Part shown: positions 7,819 to 15,679 of the stretch, piece after piece
How positions within the stretch are numbered: position 1 is the stretch's first letter
Layout: every line of letters starts with the position of its first letter
Assembly: GCA_020631395.1 (NCBI GenBank)
Contig: JAHDHI010000028.1
Location: forward strand, 1-55,863
Length of the DNA stretch: 55,863 bases
DNA from: Bizionia sp.
GTDB lineage: Bacteria; Bacteroidota; Bacteroidia; Flavobacteriales; Flavobacteriaceae
Reading direction: 5' to 3'
Translations under genes and position numbers: made by a program
Notes under the pieces: model-generated
The model's database searches: none
Told to the model about the DNA's origin: nothing
The model's input: the letters and a program-made list of their open reading frames with translations, nothing else

Positions 7819-9168
7819 CTAACTTAACATGTCGTCGTCTCCACCACTTTCCGGTTTAGGTGCTGGTGCATCTCCTCCGTTGTCATCTCCTGATGGTGTA
7901 TTTGCATCTGCTGCATAGTAATCTTCGAAAAGCTCTTTCATGTCGATACCATAACGTTCTGCAAAATTCTTTTGAATGGCTTCGTCCTTGGAACGAATTT
8001 CGTGCAATGCTTCTGCATAACTACCATATACGCCTTGCATCACTTTTTCATGCACTGGAATGTTATCCATCATTTCTTGACGTGCCCTTGCACTGGCAGA
8101 GTGCATAGATGCCAAGGTTTCTCCAATATGCTCATCTGTCTTAACTCCCAAATGTTCCAAGATAGCTGCAAACTCTTGATCTGTTCTTGCTTTCAATGCC
8201 ACGACGTAACCGTCATAGTATTTAAGACGTTCTTCCGTATCACTCTTTAATTTTGCTCTATGTGTTTGTAGATTGCTACGTAAGGATGTCAATACCTTGA
8301 TCGTCAAGTTGTGCTTGTGTACGAAACTGTCTTTGGATGCTGCCAAGGTAGTGTAGGCATTTTTGAGCCCTTCCAATTCTTCGACTTTTTGCTCCAATCC
8401 TGTCATCTTGCCAATGGCTTCTGCATATTCTGCAGATTGCTTGTCTGCGATGTCTTCCAATTCTTGGCGCGCTTGCTTCAACAATGCATATTGTTCTTCC
8501 AATTTGGCTTCTACTTCCTTCTTCTTCTCCAAGGCCTTGGTATGATTCTTCGAGGCTTCTACAATGGCATCCTTGAGTTTCTCTTCTACTTCCTTGATCT
8601 CCACCTCACGGTTTTTCAATCGTGTTACGGCTGCTTGTGACTTATACGACAACTCGCTCAACAATGTTTGTACGTCTGCCTTTTCTATACGTTCTTGAAA
8701 CATGGCTTTTGCCTTGTTGTCTGCACCTGCTCTTATCTTTTCAGCATCTTTCAACGCTACTTCTGCCTTTGCTATCTTGCTTTTGCGCCCCCATAGGTTG
8801 TTCCACCATGTGTCTGGCACTTTTTGTGCATCTTCCAGTTCTATCTTAGCTCGTTCCAATGCCTTTTGAGCATCGTCTATGACTTTTTGTTCTGTTTCAT
8901 TCAATGCAGAGAAACGTTCGAAAAGAATTCCAACCTCATCTTGATAATCCGTCAAGTCCTTTATGGCATCCAAAAGCGTCGTTCTATCCTTTTCTGCCAT
9001 TTGCACGACATCATCCAAGGTTGCATTCAGAATTTTCTGACGACTTTCCGGATCATCCTCTTGGGCAAGCTTGGATTTCATGGTATCTATGGCCTTTCCC
9101 CAATTTACATCTACCTTTTCGGTTTTTTCGTTGGCATTGGTTTCTAATAAATCAAAATCATCAGACAT
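7819..9168 (-). CDS. long coiled-coil protein, first gene of AAA+ cluster
   Basis: 449 residues, acidic, no signal peptide or membrane span. An N-terminal region (1-90) leads into long charged heptad-rich helices from about 90 to 350. These are interrupted by a tryptophan-rich turn, TWWNNLWGRKS (about 123-133). The C-terminal tail is Gly/Asp/Pro-rich and ends GGDDDMLS, probably disordered. The overall look recalls TelA (toxic anion resistance) or PspA/ESCRT-III-like filament proteins, but I cannot assign it to either. As the first gene of the minus-strand cluster it probably sets the promoter for the whole set. An acidic disordered tail could be what the co-encoded AAA+ ATPase grips, which is inference. 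Confidence 0.8.
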   Translation of the reverse strand: MSDDFDLLETNANEKTEKVDVNWGKAIDTMKSKLAQEDDPESRQKILNATLDDVVQMAEKDRTTLLDAIKDLTDYQDEVGILFERFSALNETEQKVIDDAQKALERAKIELEDAQKVPDTWWNNLWGRKSKIAKAEVALKDAEKIRAGADNKAKAMFQERIEKADVQTLLSELSYKSQAAVTRLKNREVEIKEVEEKLKDAIVEASKNHTKALEKKKEVEAKLEEQYALLKQARQELEDIADKQSAEYAEAIGKMTGLEQKVEELEGLKNAYTTLAASKDSFVHKHNLTIKVLTSLRSNLQTHRAKLKSDTEERLKYYDGYVVALKARTDQEFAAILEHLGVKTDEHIGETLASMHSASARARQEMMDNIPVHEKVMQGVYGSYAEALHEIRSKDEAIQKNFAERYGIDMKELFEDYYAADANTPSGDDNGGDAPAPKPESGGDDDMLS

Positions 9169-9697
9169 GTTATATTTTATTTTTAATGGTTAAACAAGTT
9201 AAGTTTAGCAATTTCGTCAAAAATTATTAGTTGTGAAATATTTACACTCATTTTATATGTGTAAAATTTTAGAGAATTGTTACAGTTTTCGATGACAGTT
9301 TTCAATGATTTGGATGTCGTTCTGATACAGAGCATAGGAAAAAAGTCGAGTTATGATGTCGTTAGAATATAAAACATCGAAGAAAAGTCAATTTGGATTG
9401 AATGAAAAACAAAGTTTATTTGATATTTCACATCTTAGTTTGGAGTATGAGCTCCACAATCAATTTTAGTGATTAAGATTGTACAATTTACATTTTAGAG
9501 AAAGCGCTCAAAAACAAGTCTCGGACTCATTGGGAAAGAAACTCATTAAGAAAAATGAATGCAAAAAAAGATCCACACATCATAAAGACAAAGAAGAAAC
9601 ATACTGAGGGAAGTAGCAGAATCTTTGTGATTGTGACTTGTGGATCTATAAACTTGTGGGCTATGAATTAAACTCCATATAAGTTCAATAATCAATA
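9169..9697. other. 529-base intergenic region with a long imperfect hairpin
   Basis: No gene seen. It should carry the promoter of the AAA+ cluster (minus strand). A TTG followed by a TTAACTTG-like element lies about 30-40 bases upstream of the start at 9168, a weak match to the Bacteroidota consensus. At 9569-9647 an inverted repeat (AGATCCACA/TGTGGATCT, 9 bp) encloses a second stem (ACAAAGA/TCTTTGT, 9588-9594 with 9622-9628) with symmetric 10-base internal loops. This could be a structured RNA or the remains of a mobile element. Confidence 0.4.
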
Positions 9698-10885
9698 TTA
9701 TTTTTCTATTTTTTTTATGACCTTTTTCAGAGTTTCGATTTCTTGCTGTTGTTCTTGGATAGCCTTTATTAAAACAGGGATGATTTCTGAATAATTTACA
9801 CCAAGCTTATCATTTTCCTGATAGACATAAGTGTTATTTTTTTCATCTAGAACCTTCCAATGATGTGTACTTACTGATTCTGGAATGACCTTTAGCAAAT
9901 CTTGAGCTAAAAGCCCTATTTTCAACTCTTGCTGATAAGGAGCTTTAATTGTATTCCCTACCATTGAATCTTTCCATTTATAAGTTACTGGATTAAGTTT
10001 CATTATTTCTTTTAGTCCATACTTCAAGGGTTTAATTTTTCTTTTTAGTGTTGCATCAGAAGTTTGTATGACTCCATTTACAGCATATATGTCTTTCCAT
10101 CTATTATTAACGTGTCCCAAATCTAAAAAGCCATTTTTAATTGGTAAAAAATCATGACTGCTAGCAATGGCTGATTCTCCATCTATTAAATATTCGATTG
10201 ACCCTATTCCTATTGCATTTCCTCTTGTTTTGTATGTAGTGCTTCCTCCTCCCCTGCTAAATTTTGCTAGATAATCGATTGTTCCAACGTTTCCACCTAT
10301 ATCATAAGAAAATCCATTATCAACCAATAAATTATAATTCTCATTACCAACCCTTAGTACATTCTTATCATAATCAGAGCAAATTAATGAAACCCCGTTA
10401 CTACCTCTCGTTTGTAAATTACCATTATTATTAAAACGAACAACATCTATTCCTGAAGGAATAGCCCCACCTATGTTTGATTTAAATATAAAGTCTGACG
10501 AGTTTGAGTTAGAGTTCAATGTGAAGTCTTTACCATTTAATACTATCTCAGTATTTTCAATTAGTTGACCACCCAATTTAAATGTATTCTCATTTTCAAC
10601 CAAACCGTTTGCACAATCGTATTCATTTTTAAAAGGTAACCATTCGTATATATACTCATCATAGAACCAAAACCCCATTTCACCATCAATTTGATATATC
10701 AATAGGCCATTTGCGGGAGATGTGATTGCATTTTTTTGAATTTCAGTTAAACGAGGTATTAACAAACCTGCACTATTACTCCTAATATCCAAAGCGGAAC
10801 TTGCATCTGGACTTGTAGTTCCTATTCCTACTTGTGAATACACATTTGTCGATAGAATCAAAAAAAGCAATACTATAATTTTCAT
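9698..10885 (-). CDS. secreted surface protein with C-terminal peptidase S74 (intramolecular chaperone) domain
   Basis: 395 residues. A signal peptide (MKIIVLLFLILSTNVYSQ) leads to the common Bacteroidota start VGIGTTSPDASSALDIRS, followed by beta-rich sequence. The last 120 residues match the peptidase S74 domain: TSDATLKRKI holds the Ser/Lys pair of self-cleavage, followed by NPVTYKWKD, IGLLAQDLLKVIPESV and VNYSEIIPVLIKAIQEQQ. The last part is a short coiled coil. In phage tail fibres this domain helps a trimer fold and then cuts itself off. Cell-encoded versions are common in Flavobacteriaceae and are probably surface fibres. No phage genes are nearby. It is transcribed away from the histidine kinase gene. 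Confidence 0.88.
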   Translation of the reverse strand: MKIIVLLFLILSTNVYSQVGIGTTSPDASSALDIRSNSAGLLIPRLTEIQKNAITSPANGLLIYQIDGEMGFWFYDEYIYEWLPFKNEYDCANGLVENENTFKLGGQLIENTEIVLNGKDFTLNSNSNSSDFIFKSNIGGAIPSGIDVVRFNNNGNLQTRGSNGVSLICSDYDKNVLRVGNENYNLLVDNGFSYDIGGNVGTIDYLAKFSRGGGSTTYKTRGNAIGIGSIEYLIDGESAIASSHDFLPIKNGFLDLGHVNNRWKDIYAVNGVIQTSDATLKRKIKPLKYGLKEIMKLNPVTYKWKDSMVGNTIKAPYQQELKIGLLAQDLLKVIPESVSTHHWKVLDEKNNTYVYQENDKLGVNYSEIIPVLIKAIQEQQQEIETLKKVIKKIEK

Positions 10886-11005
10886 GGTGTTATTGTATTT
10901 AAATTCACTGTAAGCAGTGATAGTTTATTTTTAAAAAAAATGAATGGTAGCACATAGACCATATAATTATATATAAACAAACAACTTAATGTTTTCATAA
11001 TGTTT

Positions 11006-11013
11006 TAGATTTG
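11006..11013 (+). promoter_or_regulatory. -7 element TAGATTTG of the kinase/regulator operon
   Basis: An exact match to the Bacteroidota -7 consensus TAnnTTTG, 57 bases before the ATG at 11071. It overlaps the TTG at 11011 that would otherwise extend the kinase frame, which argues against that upstream start. No good -33 TTG at the right spacing was found. Confidence 0.5.
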
Positions 11014-11070
11014 CAAAAAAAAGTTAATTCAATAGCACATACTTCACGGTTTCTAGTGATTTTTCAGGAA

Positions 11071-12963
11071 ATGAAATCTATAATTCTAATTTTATTAATA
11101 AGTTCTATACATTGTTTTGGTCAGCAATCAAAAAAGGATAGTATTGTATTTCAAGAATATTGGACTTTTATAAAAAGTAACCTAGAAAAGGATATTGATT
11201 CTTGTGAGAGAATCACAAAAAAGATGCTATTGTTGTCACAAGAAAGGGAAAAGAGTACATACTGGATTAAATCATATATAAGCATTGGGTTGGTTGAGAA
11301 GATAAAGAACAATGTTTTTGCTTCAAAGCAAGCCTATAGAAATGCAATGCATATTTCAGATACTTCAAATAACCACATACTATACGGTAATACTGTTTAT
11401 TGTTTAGGAACATTATTGAGTGATGAAGGGAAGTTAGACTCGGTAGCCATAATCACATACAAAGCACTTGATAAGTTATTATTGTCAAATAAGAAAAATA
11501 CCAGTATTGAACTTAGGCTTAACTATAGAGTAGCCGAGTTAGAAATACGGTTAAAAAACTATGATAAAGCTATCAAAATTTACAAAAGTCACCTTACAGA
11601 TGAATACTCTAAAAGAAATGGATATCTGTATGGTTGCTTAGGTGCTATCTATCACCAAAAAAAAGAGTATCAAAACGCAATCACAGCTAATTTACAATCA
11701 TTAAATGCCTATAGAAAGGATTCGTTAGGTAAAGAAAATCACAATATTGCTATCATTCACTTAAATTTGGGAGAAACTTATCTTGACAACAATCAAACTG
11801 ATTTAGCAGAGGTGAATTTTAAAAAAGCTCTGGAAATTCTTACGGAAAATCATATAGATATAGGTTTAGGGAGTGCCTATTTTCATTTATCAAGAATAGA
11901 AAATCTAAAAAACAGCACCCAAAAAGAAAAAAAATTATTAAAAAAGGCAGTTAGTTTATCGAAAAACAACATTGAAATACTCGAGTCTGCTCATTTCAAC
12001 TTAGCTATTGCATATGCCAAAAGCAATGATATTGGCAACAAAAACAAACACTTGGACCTTTATAATAAAATTAAAGATTCTACATTTAGTTTAACACGAG
12101 CAAAGACAATTGATGAATTAAATGCTAAATACAACAACTCCAAAAACAAACTAGAAATCAAACGTCTAGAGGAAATAAACACAAATGAAAGACGAACAAA
12201 AATTATATTTTTGGTGTTTTTGATTACGATATCCCTACTTCTAGTTGTTATAACATTTCTTTATAAACAACGAAATAGATCATTGAAAATACTTCATGAA
12301 AATCAAATAAAATTAAAAAATGAAGAATTACAAAACACCATAACGGTATTGAAAAATGAGACTATTCAAACAGAAATAACCAACATAAACAAGGAACGTG
12401 AGCGTATTTCACGAGATTTACATGAAAGCATTAGTGGTAATTTAGCGGCAATAAAACTAAAACTCATATCATATGACAATGTAAATTTAAAAAATATTAT
12501 TGCCAATATAGATGACACCTACCATGAAGTTAGAGCTATATCACACAATTTAAAACCTTCTAAGTTTTCGAATAATTCATTTAACCTTTTGATAGAACAA
12601 CTATGTGTCTCTCCTAATCTAAAAATAAAAAGCAATGTGTTTTTTTATCCGAAAAAGGAAATTAACGACATAAGAGAAATCATCAAAATAGAAGTCTATA
12701 AAATCATACAAGAAATTATAAATAACATTCATAAGCATGCAAAGGCGACAACTATAGAAGTATCATTAACATTACATCAAAACTATTTAAACATCATTAT
12801 TGAGGATAACGGCATTGGTTTTTCTTCAAGCAAAACAACGAATGGCATAGGTTTAGCTAACATAAGAGCGCGTATAAAAGAACTCAATGGAGAAATTATC
12901 ATAGATTCAAAAATAAATTATCACACAATCATAAACATTAAAATCCCAGATGCAAAAAAATAA
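11071..12963 (+). CDS. TPR-containing sensor histidine kinase, HisKA_3/NarL type
   Basis: About 630 residues from ATG 11071, which gives a proper signal peptide (MKSIILILLISSIHCFGQ) and sits after the -7 promoter element. The sensor half is a series of tetratricopeptide repeats (about 60-340), probably periplasmic. One membrane span follows (IIFLVFLITISLLLVVITF), then a coiled linker and the kinase core. RISRDLHESI carries the phosphorylated His451. NIHKHAKA is the N box and EDNGIGF the G1 box, with GIGLANIRARI as the G2 region. This layout is common in Bacteroidota. The response regulator gene overlaps its end by 14 bases, so they are a cognate pair. The ligand is unknown. Confidence 0.92.
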   Translation: MKSIILILLISSIHCFGQQSKKDSIVFQEYWTFIKSNLEKDIDSCERITKKMLLLSQEREKSTYWIKSYISIGLVEKIKNNVFASKQAYRNAMHISDTSNNHILYGNTVYCLGTLLSDEGKLDSVAIITYKALDKLLLSNKKNTSIELRLNYRVAELEIRLKNYDKAIKIYKSHLTDEYSKRNGYLYGCLGAIYHQKKEYQNAITANLQSLNAYRKDSLGKENHNIAIIHLNLGETYLDNNQTDLAEVNFKKALEILTENHIDIGLGSAYFHLSRIENLKNSTQKEKKLLKKAVSLSKNNIEILESAHFNLAIAYAKSNDIGNKNKHLDLYNKIKDSTFSLTRAKTIDELNAKYNNSKNKLEIKRLEEINTNERRTKIIFLVFLITISLLLVVITFLYKQRNRSLKILHENQIKLKNEELQNTITVLKNETIQTEITNINKERERISRDLHESISGNLAAIKLKLISYDNVNLKNIIANIDDTYHEVRAISHNLKPSKFSNNSFNLLIEQLCVSPNLKIKSNVFFYPKKEINDIREIIKIEVYKIIQEIINNIHKHAKATTIEVSLTLHQNYLNIIIEDNGIGFSSSKTTNGIGLANIRARIKELNGEIIIDSKINYHTIINIKIPDAKK

Positions 12964-13576
12964 AAAGCATATCATTGTAATCGATGATCATAAAATGTTT
13001 TTAGATGGCATACAAAGTTTGTTTCTCAATAACGAACAATATCATTTAACTGTGATTAACAATTATACTAGAGAATATAGAAAAATTACATTTAAAAATA
13101 TTGACTTGGTGCTTTTAGACATCAATATGCCAGACATAAATGGAATTGAATTAGCCCAAAAACTTAAACAAGAATACTCACATTTAAAAATCATCTTTCT
13201 CACATCGCACAACACGCCTTCCATAGTAATAAAAGCTTTAAGAATAAAGCCTGAAGGGTACCTTTTGAAAAACACCGATAAGATAGAACTAAATAGCGCA
13301 ATTTTAAAAGTGATTGAAGGAGGAAGGTACTATAGCAATTTGATTAATCAAATAAAAATTTCCACTAAACCATATACTACAACAATAGCACTTAGTAAGC
13401 GGGAAAATGAAGTCCTACAATTAATTTCAGAAGAAAAAACAACAAAAGAAATTGCAGAAAAATTATTTGTAAGTGTAAATACCATTGAAACACACAGGAA
13501 AAACCTAATTCGTAAAACTGGTGTTAAAAATGTGGTAGGACTAATAAAACATGCTATAAACAATGGGCTTATTTAA
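12950..13576 (+). CDS. NarL/LuxR-family response regulator
   Basis: 208 residues. The receiver domain spans about 6-120, with acidic pocket IDDH, phosphorylated Asp57 in LVLLDINMPDINGIE, Thr/Ser in FLTSH and Lys in GYLLKN. The C-terminal LuxR helix-turn-helix spans about 143-205 (LSKRENEVLQLISEEKTTKE, then SVNTIETHRKNLIRKTGV). Its start overlaps the kinase gene by 14 bases, so translation is probably coupled and the two work as one system. Targets are not visible. The divergent S74 gene has a small inverted repeat in its upstream region (10904-10919, TCACTG/CAGTGA) that could be an operator, a weak suggestion. Confidence 0.93.
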   Translation: MQKNKKHIIVIDDHKMFLDGIQSLFLNNEQYHLTVINNYTREYRKITFKNIDLVLLDINMPDINGIELAQKLKQEYSHLKIIFLTSHNTPSIVIKALRIKPEGYLLKNTDKIELNSAILKVIEGGRYYSNLINQIKISTKPYTTTIALSKRENEVLQLISEEKTTKEIAEKLFVSVNTIETHRKNLIRKTGVKNVVGLIKHAINNGLI

Positions 13577-13790
13577 GTTAAAAGCCTTTACTTTGAAATA
13601 TGCCTTCAACACCATTGAAAGCTTCAATACCTGCTTACGAAAATACACACTTAACAAAAAGGTCTTTACTTATGACGATCCCGCTTTTAAATCCATATAC
13701 TTATCAGCCCAAAGCAACAGAAAAAATGAAGGGAAGCACGTTTTAAATGGGGACACAGATTTACAATCAATTGTATATTTGTTTTCCTAA
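13577..13790 (+). pseudogene. C-terminal remnant of an IS256 (Mutator-like) family transposase
   Basis: A frame of about 75 codons beginning inside the end of the response regulator gene carries, from about 13599 on, the C-terminal signature of IS256-family transposases. NTIESFNTCLRKYTLNKKVF parallels the family's NAIESLNxxxRKxTKxKxxF, followed by a KSIYL segment like the family's KLLYLA. The catalytic DDE residues lie upstream in intact enzymes and are absent, so this is a dead fragment. The family-like part starts right after the regulator's stop. No terminal inverted repeats could be defined. Confidence 0.65.
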
Positions 13791-14070
13791 CTGGTTGTTA
13801 AAATCAATATTTAAACCTAGGTTTTTAAATTAGCTTTCAAAAAAACAAAATTTGAGATAACACCTAATAAGAGGCTACTTAACGGCTTATTTTTTATTAA
13901 AAATGAATAACCTCGCGGGTAGCTAACGAAGTATCAAATGGAATTTTCTTTTTTAGATTGATTAAAACCTAAGGTTTTCAAACTTTCCACTTTTACCCCG
14001 AAGCTAGCTGCAAGGAATTCTTTAGATTAAATCCCCATTAAGTTATTAATAATGAGGACTTTTAAAGACA
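13791..14070. other. intergenic stretch after the transposase remnant
   Basis: AT-rich, no open frame with recognisable content. It may include decayed sequence of the same IS element as the remnant to its left. No clear terminator for either flanking gene was identified. Confidence 0.3.
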
Positions 14071-14928
14071 TTAGTTTTGTTTAATTAAAATAAGATCATC
14101 ATCTTCAAACAGATAATACTGCATATTAACAGAAATTGCAATAAAAGGTTTTATGCTATAGCTTCTCAATTCCCCTTTAACTACCTTATATCTAAACTCC
14201 AATTGGCCTTCATTATTGTTTTCCAATGAAACTGGAACAATCTTAGTATCATAGTATGTTTCTGGCTCATCTACGGCAATGACGAATTCTCTTGACCAAT
14301 CAACAATCGTTGGAGTCCCTCCCATATATGCAGCTCCTCCAAAATATTCTGAAAAATCTTCTTCATAATTGAATAGATTAACATCTAAATCTTCATAATT
14401 GAAATAATTTTCGAGAACATTAAAAGATACATTTGTTTGATTATCTTCTTTTTTCACTAAAAGAACATCATCTTCAAACACATAATACTGCATGTCAACA
14501 GAAATTGCAATAAAAGGTTTTATACTATTACTTCTCAATCCCCCTTTAACTACCTTATATGTAAACACCAATTGACCTTCATTATTGTTTTCCAATGAAA
14601 CTGGAACAATCTTAGTATCATAATATGTTTCTGGTTCATCTACGGCAATGACGAATTCTCTGGACCAATCAACAACCGTTGGAGTCCCCCCCATATATCC
14701 AGCTTCTCCAAAATATTCTGAAAAATCTTCTTCATAATCGAATAGATTAACATCTAAATCTTCATAATTGAAATAATTTTCGAGAACATTAAAAGATATA
14801 CTCTCAACATCTTTAGTACTCTTGCTGAATTCTCCTTTTTTTTCTGTTTCAGTTTTCGTAAAGTCATCACTCGAACATGACAATAGAAACATTGATAATA
14901 AAACAGATAATTGTACAATTTTCTTCAT
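14071..14928 (-). CDS. lipoprotein with two tandem copies of a 123-residue domain
   Basis: 285 residues. A lipoprotein signal (MKKIVQLSVLLSMFLLSC, lipidated Cys18) is followed by SSDD and a Thr/Lys/Glu-rich spacer. Two copies of one domain follow, each starting FNVLENYFNYEDLDVNLF and running through YMGGTPT(V/I)VDWSREFVIAV, PETYYDTKIVPVSLENNNE and KPFIAISV(D/N)MQYY. The copies differ at only a few positions. The domain is unknown to me; it is acidic and beta-rich, and no catalytic motif is visible. Probably exposed at the outer membrane or in the periplasm. The gene stands alone, convergent with the kinase/regulator operon. Confidence 0.85.
   Translation of the reverse strand: MKKIVQLSVLLSMFLLSCSSDDFTKTETEKKGEFSKSTKDVESISFNVLENYFNYEDLDVNLFDYEEDFSEYFGEAGYMGGTPTVVDWSREFVIAVDEPETYYDTKIVPVSLENNNEGQLVFTYKVVKGGLRSNSIKPFIAISVDMQYYVFEDDVLLVKKEDNQTNVSFNVLENYFNYEDLDVNLFNYEEDFSEYFGGAAYMGGTPTIVDWSREFVIAVDEPETYYDTKIVPVSLENNNEGQLEFRYKVVKGELRSYSIKPFIAISVNMQYYLFEDDDLILIKQN
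14092..14798 (-). repeat. 369-base in-frame tandem duplication inside the lipoprotein gene
   Basis: Copies at 14092-14429 and 14461-14798 align base for base with a constant offset of 369 (123 codons) and differ at scattered positions only (roughly nine in ten identical by eye). The high DNA identity points to a fairly recent duplication or ongoing gene conversion. Confidence 0.85.
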
Positions 14929-15182
14929 AATAAATAGTTTTTAAATTTGCTGCAAAAGTAGATTGATGCCCTTTTGTTCAATTAACGGTTTTCAGTGATT
15001 TTTTCAGCATTAGAATTTAAATTAAATGCTCTATGAAATTGAAAAAAAACTCAATCCTAAAAATCTATTGAGGCATTGATAAAAGACTTAATGCATATAT
15101 GTTATGAAGAGACAATAAATTAAGGACTAAAACTATATGAAATATTGAAAACTCCAATAGAAAGGAAAAACTATTGAATAAA

Positions 15183-15488
15183 AAAAGCAGATCTATAAGC
15201 CGGATTCTGTACTCTTTCGAGCCCTTATCATTTATCTACGTGAACCATTGCTGGCACACTTTAGCTGCCTACCCTCCAACAATCGCGCGTGCACGCTCAA
15301 ACGCTGGTATACATGACATTGCACCTAATAGAGTTTACCTGGTTTCACTACAGCATTACCTGTACATACTTTCTGTTGCACTTTTCCTAGTCTCACGACT
15401 GGTGGCCATTAACCACTATATTGCACTATGGTGTCCGGACTTTCCTCATCTCGATGAATCGAGACGCGATAAGGCGATCTGCTTCGGT
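15183..15488 (-). ncRNA. rnpB: RNase P RNA, bacterial type A
   Basis: On the minus strand the sequence begins GAAGCAGATCGCC and soon shows the conserved GAGGAAAGTCCGGAC. It ends with the conserved ACAGAATCCGGCTTATAGATC. The P1 helix closes it: GATCTGCT (complement of 15186-15193) pairs with AGCAGATC (complement of 15476-15483). The RNA is the catalytic part of RNase P, which matures tRNA 5' ends. A run of A on the plus strand (T on the minus strand) just after the 3' end is consistent with termination. An open frame across the region is accidental. Exact ends are good to a few bases. Confidence 0.93.
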
Positions 15489-15489
15489 G

Positions 15490-15497
15490 CAAATGTA
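15490..15497 (-). promoter_or_regulatory. -7 element TACATTTG of rnpB
   Basis: On the minus strand TACATTTG matches the Bacteroidota consensus TAnnTTTG exactly and lies a few bases before the expected 5' end of RNase P RNA. No convincing -33 TTG is present at N19. Confidence 0.6.
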
Positions 15498-15612
15498 AAT
15501 AATTAACCTTTATTTATTACTAAATACATACATTCGTTTTTACAATATTTCCATCTTTTCCAAAAGAGATTGACTCATATGAAATTTTCACTTTTTCAAC
15601 CTTCGAAATGGA

Positions 15613-15641
15613 TTGTTATGCATACTTTTTTACTACTTTTG
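15613..15641 (+). promoter_or_regulatory. Bacteroidota-type promoter of the aminotransferase gene
   Basis: TTG at 15613-15615, an 18-base spacer, and TACTTTTG at 15634-15641 (exact TAnnTTTG). Located 38 bases upstream of the ATG at 15680. Confidence 0.6.
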
Positions 15642-15679
15642 AATAACACGAACACCCCTTAATATAACTACTGTACCAA

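Noticed and set aside
237-9168. Reading the left cluster as a tellurite-resistance (ter) operon
   Set aside because: No TerD, TerC, TerB or TerF-like protein is present; only the coiled-coil protein vaguely recalls TelA.
11011-11070. Upstream TTG start for the histidine kinase
   Set aside because: It overlaps a perfect -7 promoter box and destroys the signal peptide; the ATG at 11071 fits better.
15174-15506. 110-codon plus-strand open frame
   Set aside because: It is antisense to the RNase P RNA, whose conserved motifs explain the sequence.
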